Below, piece by piece: positions 8,193 through 17,132 of a stretch of 41,090 nucleotides of DNA. Position 1 is the stretch's first letter, and each line of letters starts with the position of its first letter. The stretch covers positions 30,034-71,123 of the forward strand of contig NZ_LMOL01000017.1 in the NCBI RefSeq assembly GCF_001424565.1, written 5' to 3'. Source of the DNA: Arthrobacter sp. Leaf141 (GTDB taxonomy: Bacteria; Actinomycetota; Actinomycetes; Actinomycetales; Micrococcaceae). The notes beneath the pieces were generated by a model, which was not told the DNA's origin, searched no databases, and saw only the letters and a list, made by a program, of their open reading frames with translations. The position numbers and the translations under genes are program-made.

Positions 8193-9560
8193 ATGACTGA
8201 AACCATCACCACCGCCATCGCCGGGATCTCCGCCGACAACCCGGACTGGACCGCACTCAAGGCGGCGGCCGGCACCCTGCAGGCCCTGCAGGCACAGGAC
8301 GGTTCAGTCCCGGATCCGGCGGACCATCCCGCAGCGGCAGCACACGTCGAGGACATCATTGCCGCGATCGGCGCCCTGGCCCCGGCCTTCCCGCACGATG
8401 CCCGGTATCTGGCCGCCGTGTGCACCGATTTCGACGGCTGGGCTGCGGCCGGCTTCGCCGTGCCTGACTTCCTGGCATCCCTGCTGGCCTTCCAGCCACA
8501 GGAGCAGCGCGTGAACGGCCTGCAGCACCTGGTCATCTTCCCGATGTACACCCAGAACGGCAGCAGCAGCCGCTTGGTCGAAGCAGTCCTCCTTGAAGTG
8601 ATCTGGCCCGAATTCATCGCCGCGCTGGAAGCCGGGGACTACTCCAACAAGCTGTTTGTCCCCATCCGTTTTGTGGACTTCACCGCAGGCTACGACACCA
8701 ACTCCGCGGTCCTGTTCCCCGAAACGGTTGCCGTCAGCACCACTCCCACGTTCACGTGGGGCGCCATTTTCGCCGACCGCGAGGCAGTGCGGTTCCGCCG
8801 GGTCCTTAAAGCCGCCGCAGGCATCACGGGCCTGGAACTTCCGGCGGGTGCCGCGGAACTGCTCGCGGACCAGGACCTCACGGAGGCCACCTTCGTGATG
8901 TGGGACCTTATCCACGACCGCACCCACATGCGCGGCGACCTGCCCTTCGACCCGTTCATGATCAAACAGCGGATGCCGTTTTTCCTGTACTCGCTGGAGG
9001 AACTCCGCTGCGACCTCACGGCGTTCCGCGAGTCGGTCCGCATCGACAAGGACGAAAATGCCGATCCGGAAGCCCGCCGGCACGCCAGGCTGGTGCAGTA
9101 CGCCATCATCTTCGACAGGATCTTCCGGTTCGCCATCACCGGCAGCCGGGTCCGCAACTACGACGGCCTGGGCGGCCAGCTCCTCTTCGCCTGGCTGCAC
9201 CAGCGGCACGTGCTGCATTGGACGGACACCCGCCTCAGCATCGACTGGGACAACGTCGCGGACGCCGTGATCGCCCTTGGGACCACCATCGACGACCTGT
9301 ACTGGCGCTCCATCGACCGGCCCAAAACCGCGCACTGGCTTGCCGCCTACCAGTTGGTGGCCGGCACCCTCACGCCCCACCCGGCATCGGCCTGGGCCAA
9401 GGGCCCGGACGCCCTGCCGCTGGACGGTCCGCCGCGGGGCCTGACCGACCAGGTCCTTGACGATGAATTCCCGCTGTCCATGTTCTACGAAGCATTGGAG
9501 AAGAAGATGCGTCCCGTCATTGAATCCACCGCGGGGCTCACGGGCGGGTCGCCGCTGTGA
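8193..9560 (+). CDS. DUF6421 family protein, possible metallohydrolase
   Basis: This 455-residue soluble protein belongs to an actinobacterial family of unknown function. ATG 8193 is chosen over the ATG at 8142 because AGGAAGG (8177-8183) lies at the right distance. The most conserved-looking stretch runs from about 235 to 285: WDLIHDRTHMRGDLPF with H241 and H245 in an HDxxH pattern, then YSLEELRCDLTAF with E269/E270 and an EExRxD pattern. In gluzincin and M49 peptidases a histidine pair and a downstream glutamate (EExR[A]E in M49) bind zinc, so a metal site is plausible; this is inference, and Asp replaces the usual catalytic Glu. The stop overlaps the start of the SDR gene (GTGA), so the two products are probably made together. 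Confidence 0.85.
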   Translation: MTETITTAIAGISADNPDWTALKAAAGTLQALQAQDGSVPDPADHPAAAAHVEDIIAAIGALAPAFPHDARYLAAVCTDFDGWAAAGFAVPDFLASLLAFQPQEQRVNGLQHLVIFPMYTQNGSSSRLVEAVLLEVIWPEFIAALEAGDYSNKLFVPIRFVDFTAGYDTNSAVLFPETVAVSTTPTFTWGAIFADREAVRFRRVLKAAAGITGLELPAGAAELLADQDLTEATFVMWDLIHDRTHMRGDLPFDPFMIKQRMPFFLYSLEELRCDLTAFRESVRIDKDENADPEARRHARLVQYAIIFDRIFRFAITGSRVRNYDGLGGQLLFAWLHQRHVLHWTDTRLSIDWDNVADAVIALGTTIDDLYWRSIDRPKTAHWLAAYQLVAGTLTPHPASAWAKGPDALPLDGPPRGLTDQVLDDEFPLSMFYEALEKKMRPVIESTAGLTGGSPL

Positions 9561-10282
9561 GCCTTGGGTCCACGCCGGCAACCGTCCTGGTCACCGGCGG
9601 CAGCGGCCCCTCCGGCGTAGCAGTCGCCCGGGCCCTGCACGCCGCCGGGCACCGGGTGTGCACCGTTGGTTCCGATCCGGACCGGATCGCCGACGCCGCC
9701 CGGCAGGCGGGTACCGGCGTCACCGCCTTCACCTGCGACCTTTCAGTGCCCGACGACGTCCGGCAGCTCCGCGCGGACGTCACGGCGGCCGCCGGGCCGG
9801 TGGACGCCGTGATCCACCTGGTGGGCGGCTGGCGGGGTGCCAAAGGCATCGCGGACCAGACGGACGAGGACTGGGACTTCCTGGCGCGCGGCGCCATCAC
9901 CACGCTCCGCAACGTCTCCCGGGTGTTTTACGACGACCTCGCTAAGTCTTCGGCCGGCAGGTTCGCCATGGTGTCCTCTACCGCGGTGACCCGCCCCACG
10001 GCGGCAACCGCCAGCTACGTGGCAGCGAAGGCGGCGGCCGAGGCCTGGACCATGGCCATGGCAGACGGGTTCCGGCGGGATGCCGGCCCGGGGGACGAAC
10101 TGCACGCGGCCGCCGTCGTCCTGGTGGTCAAGGCCCTGGTGGACGACCAACTGCGCAGCAGCCATCCCGACCGGACCTTTCCCGGCGCCACCGACGTCGC
10201 GGACCTGGGTGCCGCCGTCGTTAATCTCTTTACCACCCCGGCGGACCAGCTTAATGGCACCCGGCTGGTCCTGGCCCCCTGA
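9557..10282 (+). CDS. Short-chain dehydrogenase/reductase (SDR)
   Basis: A classical SDR of 241 residues starting at GTG 9557, which overlaps the DUF6421 stop codon. The cofactor motif TGGSGPSG (13-20) is at the N terminus. CDLSV with Asp61 precedes VDAVIHLVGGW, which takes the place of the NAAG strand, then come Ser140/141 in MVSSTAV and the YVAAK pair (Tyr154, Lys158). All catalytic residues for an NAD(P)(H)-dependent oxidoreductase are present. The LVGGW replacement for NNAG is unusual and may mark a subfamily. The substrate is unknown; tight coupling with DUF6421 suggests the two act on one pathway. Confidence 0.9.
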   Translation: MSLGSTPATVLVTGGSGPSGVAVARALHAAGHRVCTVGSDPDRIADAARQAGTGVTAFTCDLSVPDDVRQLRADVTAAAGPVDAVIHLVGGWRGAKGIADQTDEDWDFLARGAITTLRNVSRVFYDDLAKSSAGRFAMVSSTAVTRPTAATASYVAAKAAAEAWTMAMADGFRRDAGPGDELHAAAVVLVVKALVDDQLRSSHPDRTFPGATDVADLGAAVVNLFTTPADQLNGTRLVLAP

Positions 10283-10354
10283 CCTCCGGCAGCCGCGCAA
10301 CCCGCAGCCGCGGACCCGCACCGCGGCGCCTGCGGCTGTCCCTAAACTGAAAGT

Positions 10355-11458
10355 GTGAGCAAACCTTTGACAACCACAGCCGAATCCGCCACCGCCGCGC
10401 GCCTCCACAACCCGGACATCCGCGGCTTCGCATCCGATAACTATTCCGGCGTCCACCCGGAAGTCCTGGCTGCGCTGGCGGCCGCCAACGAAGGCCACCA
10501 GGTCTCCTACGGCGAGGACGACTACACCGCCCGGCTGCAGGACCTGCTGGCCGAACACTTCGGCGCAGGCATCGAATCTTTCCCGGTCTTCAACGGAACC
10601 GGCGCCAACGTGCTGGCGCTGCAGTCGCTGCTGCCGCGCTGGGGCGCCGTCGTCTGCGCGTCCACCGCCCACATCAACATGGACGAGAACGGCGCGCCGG
10701 AACGCATCGGCGGGATCAAGCTCCTGCACGTCCCCACGCCTGACGGCAAGCTGACACCGGAACTGATCGACCGCGAGGCTTGGGGCTGGGGCGATGAACA
10801 CCGGGCCCAGCCGCTGGCCGTCTCCATCACGCAGACCACCGAGCTGGGGACCTGCTACACCCCGGAGGAAGTGGCGGCCATCGCCGAACACGCCCACGCC
10901 AAGGGCATGAAGCTGCACATGGACGGCGCCCGGCTGGCCAACGCCGCAGCCCACCTCCAGGTTCCGCTGCGGGCCTTCACCAGGGACGCGGGCGTGGACA
11001 TCCTCTCCTTCGGCGGCACCAAAAACGGCCTGTTGTTCGGCGAGGTGGTGGTGGCCCTGAACCCGGAGGCGGCCTCAGGCCTGGTGTACCTGCGGAAAAT
11101 GAACATGCAGCTGGCTTCGAAAATGCGGTTTATGTCCGCCCAGTTCATCGCGCTGCTCGAGGACGGCCTGTGGCTGCGCAGCGCGTCGCACGCCAATGCC
11201 ATGGCCACCAGGCTGCGCGCCGCAGTCGACAGCATCGACGGGGTGCTGCCCACGCAGAAAACCGAATCCAACGGTGTCTTCGCCGTCCTCCCGGAGGGCG
11301 TGGCTGACCGCCTGCGTGCCTCGTTCCGCTTTTACGACTGGAATGAGGCTGCACGGGAAGTGCGGTGGATGTGTTCATTCGACACCACCGAGGAGGACAT
11401 CGATGCGTTTGCCGCCGCGATCCGTCATGAACTTCGGGACTACCGCCAGGGCAGCTAA
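10355..11458 (+). CDS. Threonine aldolase-like (beta-eliminating lyase) PLP enzyme
   Basis: This 367-residue PLP-dependent enzyme is in the L-threonine aldolase/beta-eliminating lyase family, which cleaves L-threonine or related beta-hydroxy amino acids to glycine and an aldehyde. Seen in the sequence: DNYSGVHP near the N terminus, NGTGANVLAL (80-89) for cofactor phosphate, HMDGARLANA with the PLP-nitrogen Asp190, and SFGGTKNG with the Schiff-base Lys223. The start is GTG 10355. It lies 72 bp after the SDR on the same strand and could be co-transcribed or separate. Specificity (low-specificity versus allo-threonine) cannot be read from the sequence. Confidence 0.88.
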   Translation: MSKPLTTTAESATAARLHNPDIRGFASDNYSGVHPEVLAALAAANEGHQVSYGEDDYTARLQDLLAEHFGAGIESFPVFNGTGANVLALQSLLPRWGAVVCASTAHINMDENGAPERIGGIKLLHVPTPDGKLTPELIDREAWGWGDEHRAQPLAVSITQTTELGTCYTPEEVAAIAEHAHAKGMKLHMDGARLANAAAHLQVPLRAFTRDAGVDILSFGGTKNGLLFGEVVVALNPEAASGLVYLRKMNMQLASKMRFMSAQFIALLEDGLWLRSASHANAMATRLRAAVDSIDGVLPTQKTESNGVFAVLPEGVADRLRASFRFYDWNEAAREVRWMCSFDTTEEDIDAFAAAIRHELRDYRQGS

Positions 11459-11515
11459 GCGCTGCCAACGGCGAGCCTTCCGGCGCTCACCTGCACCGTT
11501 GCGTACTCTGCGAAG

Positions 11516-12166
11516 GTGAACGCACTTGACCAGGTTCCCCCGGACTTCCTCCGGGCGTTGGGAACCCTCAGGAAAGCCCAGTGCCGCAAGGAACTGCGCC
11601 TGGCCGAGATTCCGGCCCCGGCCCGCCTGGCGCCCTTTGCCGTGGCGCTGGGCGCGGAGGTCATGGCCCACGGCGCCGGCACAGCCGCCACCGCCCTGCA
11701 CGGACCCGCCGCAATGGCCCTCGCGGCCGCGGCGGGTTCCGCTGGCGATGACGATACGGAACTTGCCACCGGCCGCTTCATCCTCCTGCACGACCCCGAC
11801 GGCTCGGCCGTGTGGGACGGCGAATTCCGCATCGTGACCTACATCAGGGCAGAGCTGGAAGCCGAGATGGGCAACGACGAGATGCTGGGCACGGTTGCCT
11901 GGACCTGGCTGGTGGAAGCGCTGGAAAACCACAAGGCCGACTACCGGGCAGCCGGCGGCACCGCCACCCGCGTCCTGTCCGAAAGTTTCGGCACCCTCTC
12001 CGAACGGCCCGGCACCATCGACATCGAACTCCGCGCATCCTGGACGCCTGCCACCGCCGATGTGACAGCGCACCTTGAGGCCTGGTCTGACATGGTCTGC
12101 ACGTTCGCTGGCCTGCCGCCACTGCCGGACGGCGTCACCGCCCTGCCCCACCGGCGCCGGAACTAG
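11516..12166 (+). CDS. DUF3000 domain-containing protein
   Basis: The 216-residue protein starts at GTG 11516 and matches DUF3000, an actinobacterial family of unknown function. It begins MNALDQVPPDFLRALGTLRK and carries an RxELRLAEIPAPARLAPFA stretch, then LATGRFILLHDPDG and AWTWLVEALENHKA. No membrane segments or catalytic signature are visible. It sits 58 bp upstream of the ribonuclease D gene; in actinobacteria DUF3000 genes are commonly next to this RNase, so a link to RNA processing is possible but unproven. Confidence 0.88.
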   Translation: MNALDQVPPDFLRALGTLRKAQCRKELRLAEIPAPARLAPFAVALGAEVMAHGAGTAATALHGPAAMALAAAAGSAGDDDTELATGRFILLHDPDGSAVWDGEFRIVTYIRAELEAEMGNDEMLGTVAWTWLVEALENHKADYRAAGGTATRVLSESFGTLSERPGTIDIELRASWTPATADVTAHLEAWSDMVCTFAGLPPLPDGVTALPHRRRN

Positions 12167-12224
12167 GATGCCGAACCGTCCCCCGACAGTCCCCAACCGG
12201 GCCGCCCGGTAAACTGGAAGCATC

Positions 12225-13556
12225 ATGACCCCAAACATTCCGGAAAACACCACGGCCGGCGACCCGGCTGCTGAGACCGCACCCCACATCACGGTGGAGG
12301 GCTTCGAAAGCCCCATCCCCGAAGTCATCGAGCTCGACACCCCCCGCGAGGGGGTCCCGCTGGTCATCGAAACGGCCGCCGGACTGGAACGGTGCGCCGC
12401 GGCCATCGCCGCCGGCACGGGGCCTGCAGGGGTCGACGCCGAACGGGCGTCAGGGTTCCGCTACGGCCAGCGCGCCTTCCTGGTCCAGATCCGGCGCGAA
12501 GGCACCGGCACCTGGCTGATCGACCCCGAGCCGTTCGACAACCTGGACATCATCAACGACGCCCTCTCCGGCGTCGAATGGATCCTGCACGCCGCCAGCC
12601 AGGACCTGCCCTGCCTGTCAGAGCTGGGCATGTGGCCGGACCGGCTCTTCGACACCGAACTCGCCGCCCGCATCGCCGGGCTCCCCCGCGTTGGCCTGGC
12701 CGCCGTGATTGAGCAGCTGCTGGGCTTCGGCCTCGCCAAGGAGCACTCCGCAGCGGACTGGTCCACCCGCCCCCTCCCCGAGCCCTGGCTGCGGTACGCG
12801 GCCCTGGACGTGGAGGTCCTCGCCGAGCTCCGCGAGGAACTGATCGAACTGCTGGCAGCCGACGGCAAACTGGACTACGCCGAGCAGGAGTTTGCCGCAA
12901 TCCTGGCAGGGGGTGTGGCGCCGCCCCGGGTTGACCCTTGGCGGAAAACCTCCGGCCTGCACCAGATCCGGGACCGGCGCCAGCTGGCCGCTGTCCGCGA
13001 ACTTTGGCTGGAACGCGACTCGCTGGCCCAAAAGCGCGACGTCGCCCCGGGCCGGCTTATCCCCGATTCGTCCCTGGTGGCGGCAGCCAAGGCCATGCCC
13101 ACCACCGTCCCGCAGCTCCTGGGCACCAAGGGCTTCCACGGCCGCGCTGCCCAGCGTGAAGCACCGCGGTGGCTGCGCTGCATCGCCACCGCCCGCGCCA
13201 TGGAGGACCTGCCGCCGCTGCACCTGCCCACCAACGCCCCGCCGCCGCCGCGCGTCTGGGCCGACAGGGATCCCGAGGCCGCAGCCCGGCTGGCCACGGC
13301 CCGCCCGGCCCTGCAGGAGCTGGCGGAGAAGCTGAACCTGCCGCTGGAAAACCTTTTGACCCCGGACACCCTCCGCCGGGTGTCCTGGCGGCCGCCGGCC
13401 GAGATCACGGCGGAGGGCGTCGCAGCCGGTCTGCTGGCCCTGGGTGCCCGCCAGTGGCAGGTTGACCTGACGGCGCCGTTGATCACCGAGGCGTTCCTCC
13501 ACCCGCAGCCGCTTCCCCCCAAGGAACCGCGGCAGGCCGTGGCTGCGGGACAGTAG
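12225..13556 (+). CDS. rnd: Ribonuclease D-like 3'-5' exonuclease with HRDC domain
   Basis: RNase D is a metal-dependent exonuclease that trims tRNA and other RNA 3' ends. In this 443-residue protein all DEDD residues are visible: Asp71 and Glu73 in GVDAERASGF, Asp127 in LHAASQDLPCL, and the Tyr191/Asp195 pair in YAALDVEVL. An HRDC domain follows at about 245-325 (LHQIRDRRQLAAVREL through RWLRCIA). The first 40 residues are a variable acidic leader. The C-terminal part, about 350-443, is a second helical region typical of actinobacterial members. It is downstream of DUF3000 and upstream of the fad operon promoter region. Confidence 0.93.
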   Translation: MTPNIPENTTAGDPAAETAPHITVEGFESPIPEVIELDTPREGVPLVIETAAGLERCAAAIAAGTGPAGVDAERASGFRYGQRAFLVQIRREGTGTWLIDPEPFDNLDIINDALSGVEWILHAASQDLPCLSELGMWPDRLFDTELAARIAGLPRVGLAAVIEQLLGFGLAKEHSAADWSTRPLPEPWLRYAALDVEVLAELREELIELLAADGKLDYAEQEFAAILAGGVAPPRVDPWRKTSGLHQIRDRRQLAAVRELWLERDSLAQKRDVAPGRLIPDSSLVAAAKAMPTTVPQLLGTKGFHGRAAQREAPRWLRCIATARAMEDLPPLHLPTNAPPPPRVWADRDPEAAARLATARPALQELAEKLNLPLENLLTPDTLRRVSWRPPAEITAEGVAAGLLALGARQWQVDLTAPLITEAFLHPQPLPPKEPRQAVAAGQ

Positions 13557-13574
13557 CCGCCTGCCTCAGGGCCC

Positions 13575-13603
13575 TTGCGGCCTAAGTTACTCACGAGTAA
13601 CAT
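13575..13603 (+). promoter_or_regulatory. Candidate fad promoter with overlapping perfect palindromic operator
   Basis: GTTACTC-AC-GAGTAAC (13586-13601) is a perfect 7-bp inverted repeat with a 2-nt centre, the size and form of a TetR-family operator. It lies between a weak -35 candidate TTGCGG (13575-13580) and a -10 candidate TAACAT (13598-13603) separated by 17 nt, so a bound dimer would block RNA polymerase. The thiolase gene starts 75 bp downstream. Acyl-CoA-responsive TetR regulators commonly control fad genes, but no regulator gene is in the window. Confidence 0.5.
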
Positions 13604-13675
13604 CGAGTGTACCGACGCCTGGCACTGCCGCACTCCGGCACGCGGCCGGCGCACCGTCTCGATGAGGAGTAATAC

Positions 13676-14956
13676 GTGAGCCACCACGGAAGCGGCGCAG
13701 CCCAGCGCACCGTCCGCGACGTCGTTTTTGTCGACGGCGTCCGCACCCCCTTTGGCCGGGCGGGAGAGAAGGGGATCTACGCCGGAACCCGCGCCGATGA
13801 CCTGATCGTCAAATGCATCCGCGAACTGATGCGCCGGAACCCGTCACTGCCGGCAGAGCGGATCGACGAGGTGGCCATTGCCGCCACCACCCAGACCGGC
13901 GACCAGGGACTCACCCTGGGCCGCACCGCCGCACTCCTGGCGGGGCTCCCGCGTACCGTTCCCGGTTTCGCCATCGACAGGATGTGCGCCGGGGCCATGA
14001 CCGCCGTCACGGCCACCGCCGGCGGCATCGGGTTCGGCGCTTACGACGTTGTCATCGCCGGCGGCGTGGAGCACATGGGCAACCATCCCATGGGTGCCGG
14101 GGCGGACCCCAACCCGCGTTTTATGTCCGAACGGCTGGTGGACCCGGCAGCCCTGAACATGGGTAACACCGCAGAAAACCTGCACGACCGTTTTCCCGCC
14201 ATCACCAAGCAGCGGACCGATGCTTACGCCGTCGCTTCACAGGAGAAACTGGCCGCCGCCTACGGTGCAGGCAACATCCAGCCGGACCTGGTTCCGGTGG
14301 CCACCAAGAAGCCGGGCCAGGGCTGGACGGTCAACAGCGTGGACGAGCCGCCCCGCCCCGGCACCACCCTGGCCGACCTTGCAGCGCTTCGCACCCCGTT
14401 CCGCGCCCACGGCCGGGTCACGGCCGGCAACGCAGCGGGCCTGAACGACGGTGCCACGGCCGCACTGCTGGCGTCGTCGGAAGCCGCCGCCGAACTTGGC
14501 CTGCCCGTGAAGATGCGGATGGTCAGCTTCGCGTATGCCGGCGTCGAGCCTGAGGTTATGGGCATCGGGCCCGTCCCCGCCACCAAAAAGGCCCTCCGCA
14601 ACGCCGGGCTGGACATCTCCGACATTGGTCTGTTCGAGATCAACGAGGCTTTCGCGGTCCAGGTCCTGAGCTTCCTGGACCACTTCGGCATTGCCGACGA
14701 CGACCCCCGGGTCAACCGCTACGGCGGTGCCATTGCCGTAGGGCACCCGCTGGCATCCTCCGGGGTGCGGCTGATGACCCAGCTGGCACACCAGTTCGAG
14801 GCCGACCCTTCAGTCCGGTACGGCATCACCACCATGTGCGTGGGCCTGGGCATGGGCGCCACCGTGATCTGGGAAAACCCGCACCACCCCGACTACAGCG
14901 GCGCCGCACCCACCGCCGCCGCAACCGCAACCGCCGCCGAAGGAGCCACCGCATGA
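13676..14956 (+). CDS. fadA: Acetyl-CoA acyltransferase (3-ketoacyl-CoA thiolase)
   Basis: Thiolase performs the last step of beta-oxidation, cleaving 3-ketoacyl-CoA with CoA. The 426-residue protein has the nucleophile in DRMCAGAM (Cys104), His357 in GHPLASSG, and the second acid/base cysteine in TMCVGLGMG (Cys388); NEAFAVQ, which supplies the oxyanion-hole Asn, is also present. The last 25 residues are a low-complexity Ala/Thr tail beyond the normal end. GTG 13676 follows GAGGAG by 6 nt. Its stop overlaps the fadB start (ATGA), so the two subunits of the trifunctional complex are probably made in equal amounts. Confidence 0.96.
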   Translation: MSHHGSGAAQRTVRDVVFVDGVRTPFGRAGEKGIYAGTRADDLIVKCIRELMRRNPSLPAERIDEVAIAATTQTGDQGLTLGRTAALLAGLPRTVPGFAIDRMCAGAMTAVTATAGGIGFGAYDVVIAGGVEHMGNHPMGAGADPNPRFMSERLVDPAALNMGNTAENLHDRFPAITKQRTDAYAVASQEKLAAAYGAGNIQPDLVPVATKKPGQGWTVNSVDEPPRPGTTLADLAALRTPFRAHGRVTAGNAAGLNDGATAALLASSEAAAELGLPVKMRMVSFAYAGVEPEVMGIGPVPATKKALRNAGLDISDIGLFEINEAFAVQVLSFLDHFGIADDDPRVNRYGGAIAVGHPLASSGVRLMTQLAHQFEADPSVRYGITTMCVGLGMGATVIWENPHHPDYSGAAPTAAATATAAEGATA

Positions 14957-17124
14957 GCGCCACCGATTACCGGGAACTGGCAGCCCTCTTCCCCGACGAG
15001 ACCATTACCCACTCCTACGTCCAGGACATCGAGCTCCCAGCTGCGGGCGGTAAGCCGGGCGGCGGAACGTTCGCCCTGATCACGCTGGACAACGGTCTGG
15101 ACCATACAAAGCCCACCACGCTGGGGCCCAATACCCTCATTGAACTGGGACAGGCCCTGGAGGCCCTCCGGGACCGGGCGGCCCGCGGTGAGATCGTCGG
15201 CGTCGGCGTGACCGGAAAGCCCCACTACCTGGTGGCAGGCGCCGATCTTTCCGCCGTGAAGTCGCTGGAGCAGCGCGAACATGGCCTGTGGATGGCCCAG
15301 CTGGGGCACGATGTCTACTCCACCCTAGCCAACCTGGGGGTGCCCAGTTTTGCGTTCATCAACGGCGCTGCCCTGGGCGGCGGGCTGGAGGTGGCGCTGC
15401 AGTCCACTTACCGCACCGTTTCCACTGGCGCCGGCGCCCTGGCCTTGCCGGAGGCCTTTATCGGCCTGGTGCCCGGCTGGGGCGGCGTCTACATCCTGCC
15501 CCGCCTGATCGGCCCCGAAAACGCCGTCAAGGTCATGATCGAAAACCCGCTCAGCAACAACCGGACCCTGACCGGCCAGCAGGCCTTCGGGCTGGGCATC
15601 GCTGACGCCCTGTTCGAACCCGCCGATTTTGTGGAGCAGTCCCTGGCGTGGGCAGCGCGCGTGATCTCCGGTGACCTGGTGCCGGAGCGTCCCGACGCCG
15701 TCGACCCCGCCGATCCTGCCACCGCCGGACGCTGGGACGCCGCGGTGGCGGCGGGCCGGCAGCTGGTGGAAGCCAAAACATCCAACGCCGCGCCCGCGCC
15801 GGGCAAGGTCCTGGACGTGATGGCGGCCAACCGCACCATGACGCAGGCCGAGTCCGCGGCACTGGAATGCGAAACCCTGGCCGACCTGATGCAGACCGAC
15901 GAATTCCGCTCCACCGTCTACGCCTTCCTGGACCTGGTCCAGAAGCGGTCCAAGCGTCCAGCAGGCGCCCCCGACCGCAAGCTGGCCCGGCCCGTCACGA
16001 AAGTGGGGGTGGTGGGCGCGGGCCTGATGGCCGGCCAACTGGCCCTGCTCTTTGCCCGGCAGCTCAAGGTTCCGGTGGTCCTGACGGACATTGACCAGGC
16101 CCGGGTGGACAAGGGCGTGGGCTATGTACACGCCGAAGTGGACAAGCTGCTGGCGAAGAAGCGAATCAGCCAGGACGCCGCCAACCGGACCAAAGCGCTG
16201 GTGACAGGATCCGTGTCCAAGGCCGCGTTTGCCGACGCCGACTTTGTCATCGAAGCGGTCTTCGAAGAACTGAACGTCAAAAAGCAGGTCTTTGCCGAGC
16301 TCGAAGGCATCGTGTCGGACGAGTGCATCCTGGCCACCAACACCTCGTCGCTGTCCGTCACGGCCATGGCGGCGGACCTGCAGCATCCCGAGCGCCTGGT
16401 GGGGTTCCACTTCTTCAATCCGGTGGCTGTCATGCCGCTGCTTGAAATTGTCCGGGCCCCGCGGACCGACGACGCGGTCCTGGCCACGGCCTTCGAACTC
16501 GCCAAGGGCCTGCGGAAGACGGGTGTGCTGGTCAAGGATGCGGCGGCGTTTGTGGTCAACCGCATCCTCCTGCGCCTGATGGGAGAGGTCACCGCTGCGC
16601 TGGACGAAGGGACGCCGGCTGACACCGCCGACACCGCACTGCGGCCCATGGGCCTGCCCATGTCGCCCTTCACCTTGCTGGCCATGGTGGGCCTGCCGGT
16701 GGCGCAGCACGTCCAGGAATCCCTGAACACGGCCTTTGGCAGCCGCTTCCCGGTCTCTTCCAACCTGCAGAAACTAATCGACAGCGGCGTCAAGGGACTC
16801 TGGGAAGACGTGGACGGCACCCGACGGATCCCCGATTCGACGCTCGCCCTCATGTCCTTCGGGACCCAGCCGTCCACGGCCGAACAGGTGCTGCGCCGCA
16901 CCCAGGACGCCCTGGCGGAGGAGATCGGCCTGATGCTCGCCGAAGGCGTGGTGGCCGGGCCGGAGGACATCGACCTCTGCATGATCCTTGGCGCGGGCTG
17001 GCCCATGTTCCTGGGCGGCATCACGCCGTACCTCGACCGGGTGGGGGCTTCCGAGCGGGTCAACGGCAAGCGGTTCCTGCCGGCCGGTGTGGCGTCCAGC
17101 GTCGCGGTGGGCGCGGACGCCTGA
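14953..17124 (+). CDS. fadB: FadB-type enoyl-CoA hydratase/3-hydroxyacyl-CoA dehydrogenase
   Basis: This 723-residue fusion catalyses hydration of enoyl-CoA and oxidation of 3-hydroxyacyl-CoA. The N-terminal crotonase domain (about 1-300) has VAGADLSAV for the oxyanion hole and both catalytic glutamates in GAALGGGLE and LPEAFIGLVPGWGG. The NAD-binding domain starts near 345 with GVVGAGLMAGQ, in which the third glycine of GxGxxG is alanine, and has the catalytic His in GFHFFNP. A 3HCDH C-terminal domain with DAAAFVVNRIL follows, ending near 720. The start at 14953 was chosen because ATGA overlaps the fadA stop and AGGAG precedes it by 7 nt. It acts with FadA in the cytoplasm. Confidence 0.96.
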   Translation: MSATDYRELAALFPDETITHSYVQDIELPAAGGKPGGGTFALITLDNGLDHTKPTTLGPNTLIELGQALEALRDRAARGEIVGVGVTGKPHYLVAGADLSAVKSLEQREHGLWMAQLGHDVYSTLANLGVPSFAFINGAALGGGLEVALQSTYRTVSTGAGALALPEAFIGLVPGWGGVYILPRLIGPENAVKVMIENPLSNNRTLTGQQAFGLGIADALFEPADFVEQSLAWAARVISGDLVPERPDAVDPADPATAGRWDAAVAAGRQLVEAKTSNAAPAPGKVLDVMAANRTMTQAESAALECETLADLMQTDEFRSTVYAFLDLVQKRSKRPAGAPDRKLARPVTKVGVVGAGLMAGQLALLFARQLKVPVVLTDIDQARVDKGVGYVHAEVDKLLAKKRISQDAANRTKALVTGSVSKAAFADADFVIEAVFEELNVKKQVFAELEGIVSDECILATNTSSLSVTAMAADLQHPERLVGFHFFNPVAVMPLLEIVRAPRTDDAVLATAFELAKGLRKTGVLVKDAAAFVVNRILLRLMGEVTAALDEGTPADTADTALRPMGLPMSPFTLLAMVGLPVAQHVQESLNTAFGSRFPVSSNLQKLIDSGVKGLWEDVDGTRRIPDSTLALMSFGTQPSTAEQVLRRTQDALAEEIGLMLAEGVVAGPEDIDLCMILGAGWPMFLGGITPYLDRVGASERVNGKRFLPAGVASSVAVGADA

Positions 17125-17132
17125 TCCGGGCC

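Noticed and set aside
15325..16710. Minus-strand open frame of 461 codons opposite fadB
   Set aside because: It is antisense to a fully supported FadB gene and encodes no recognisable motif.
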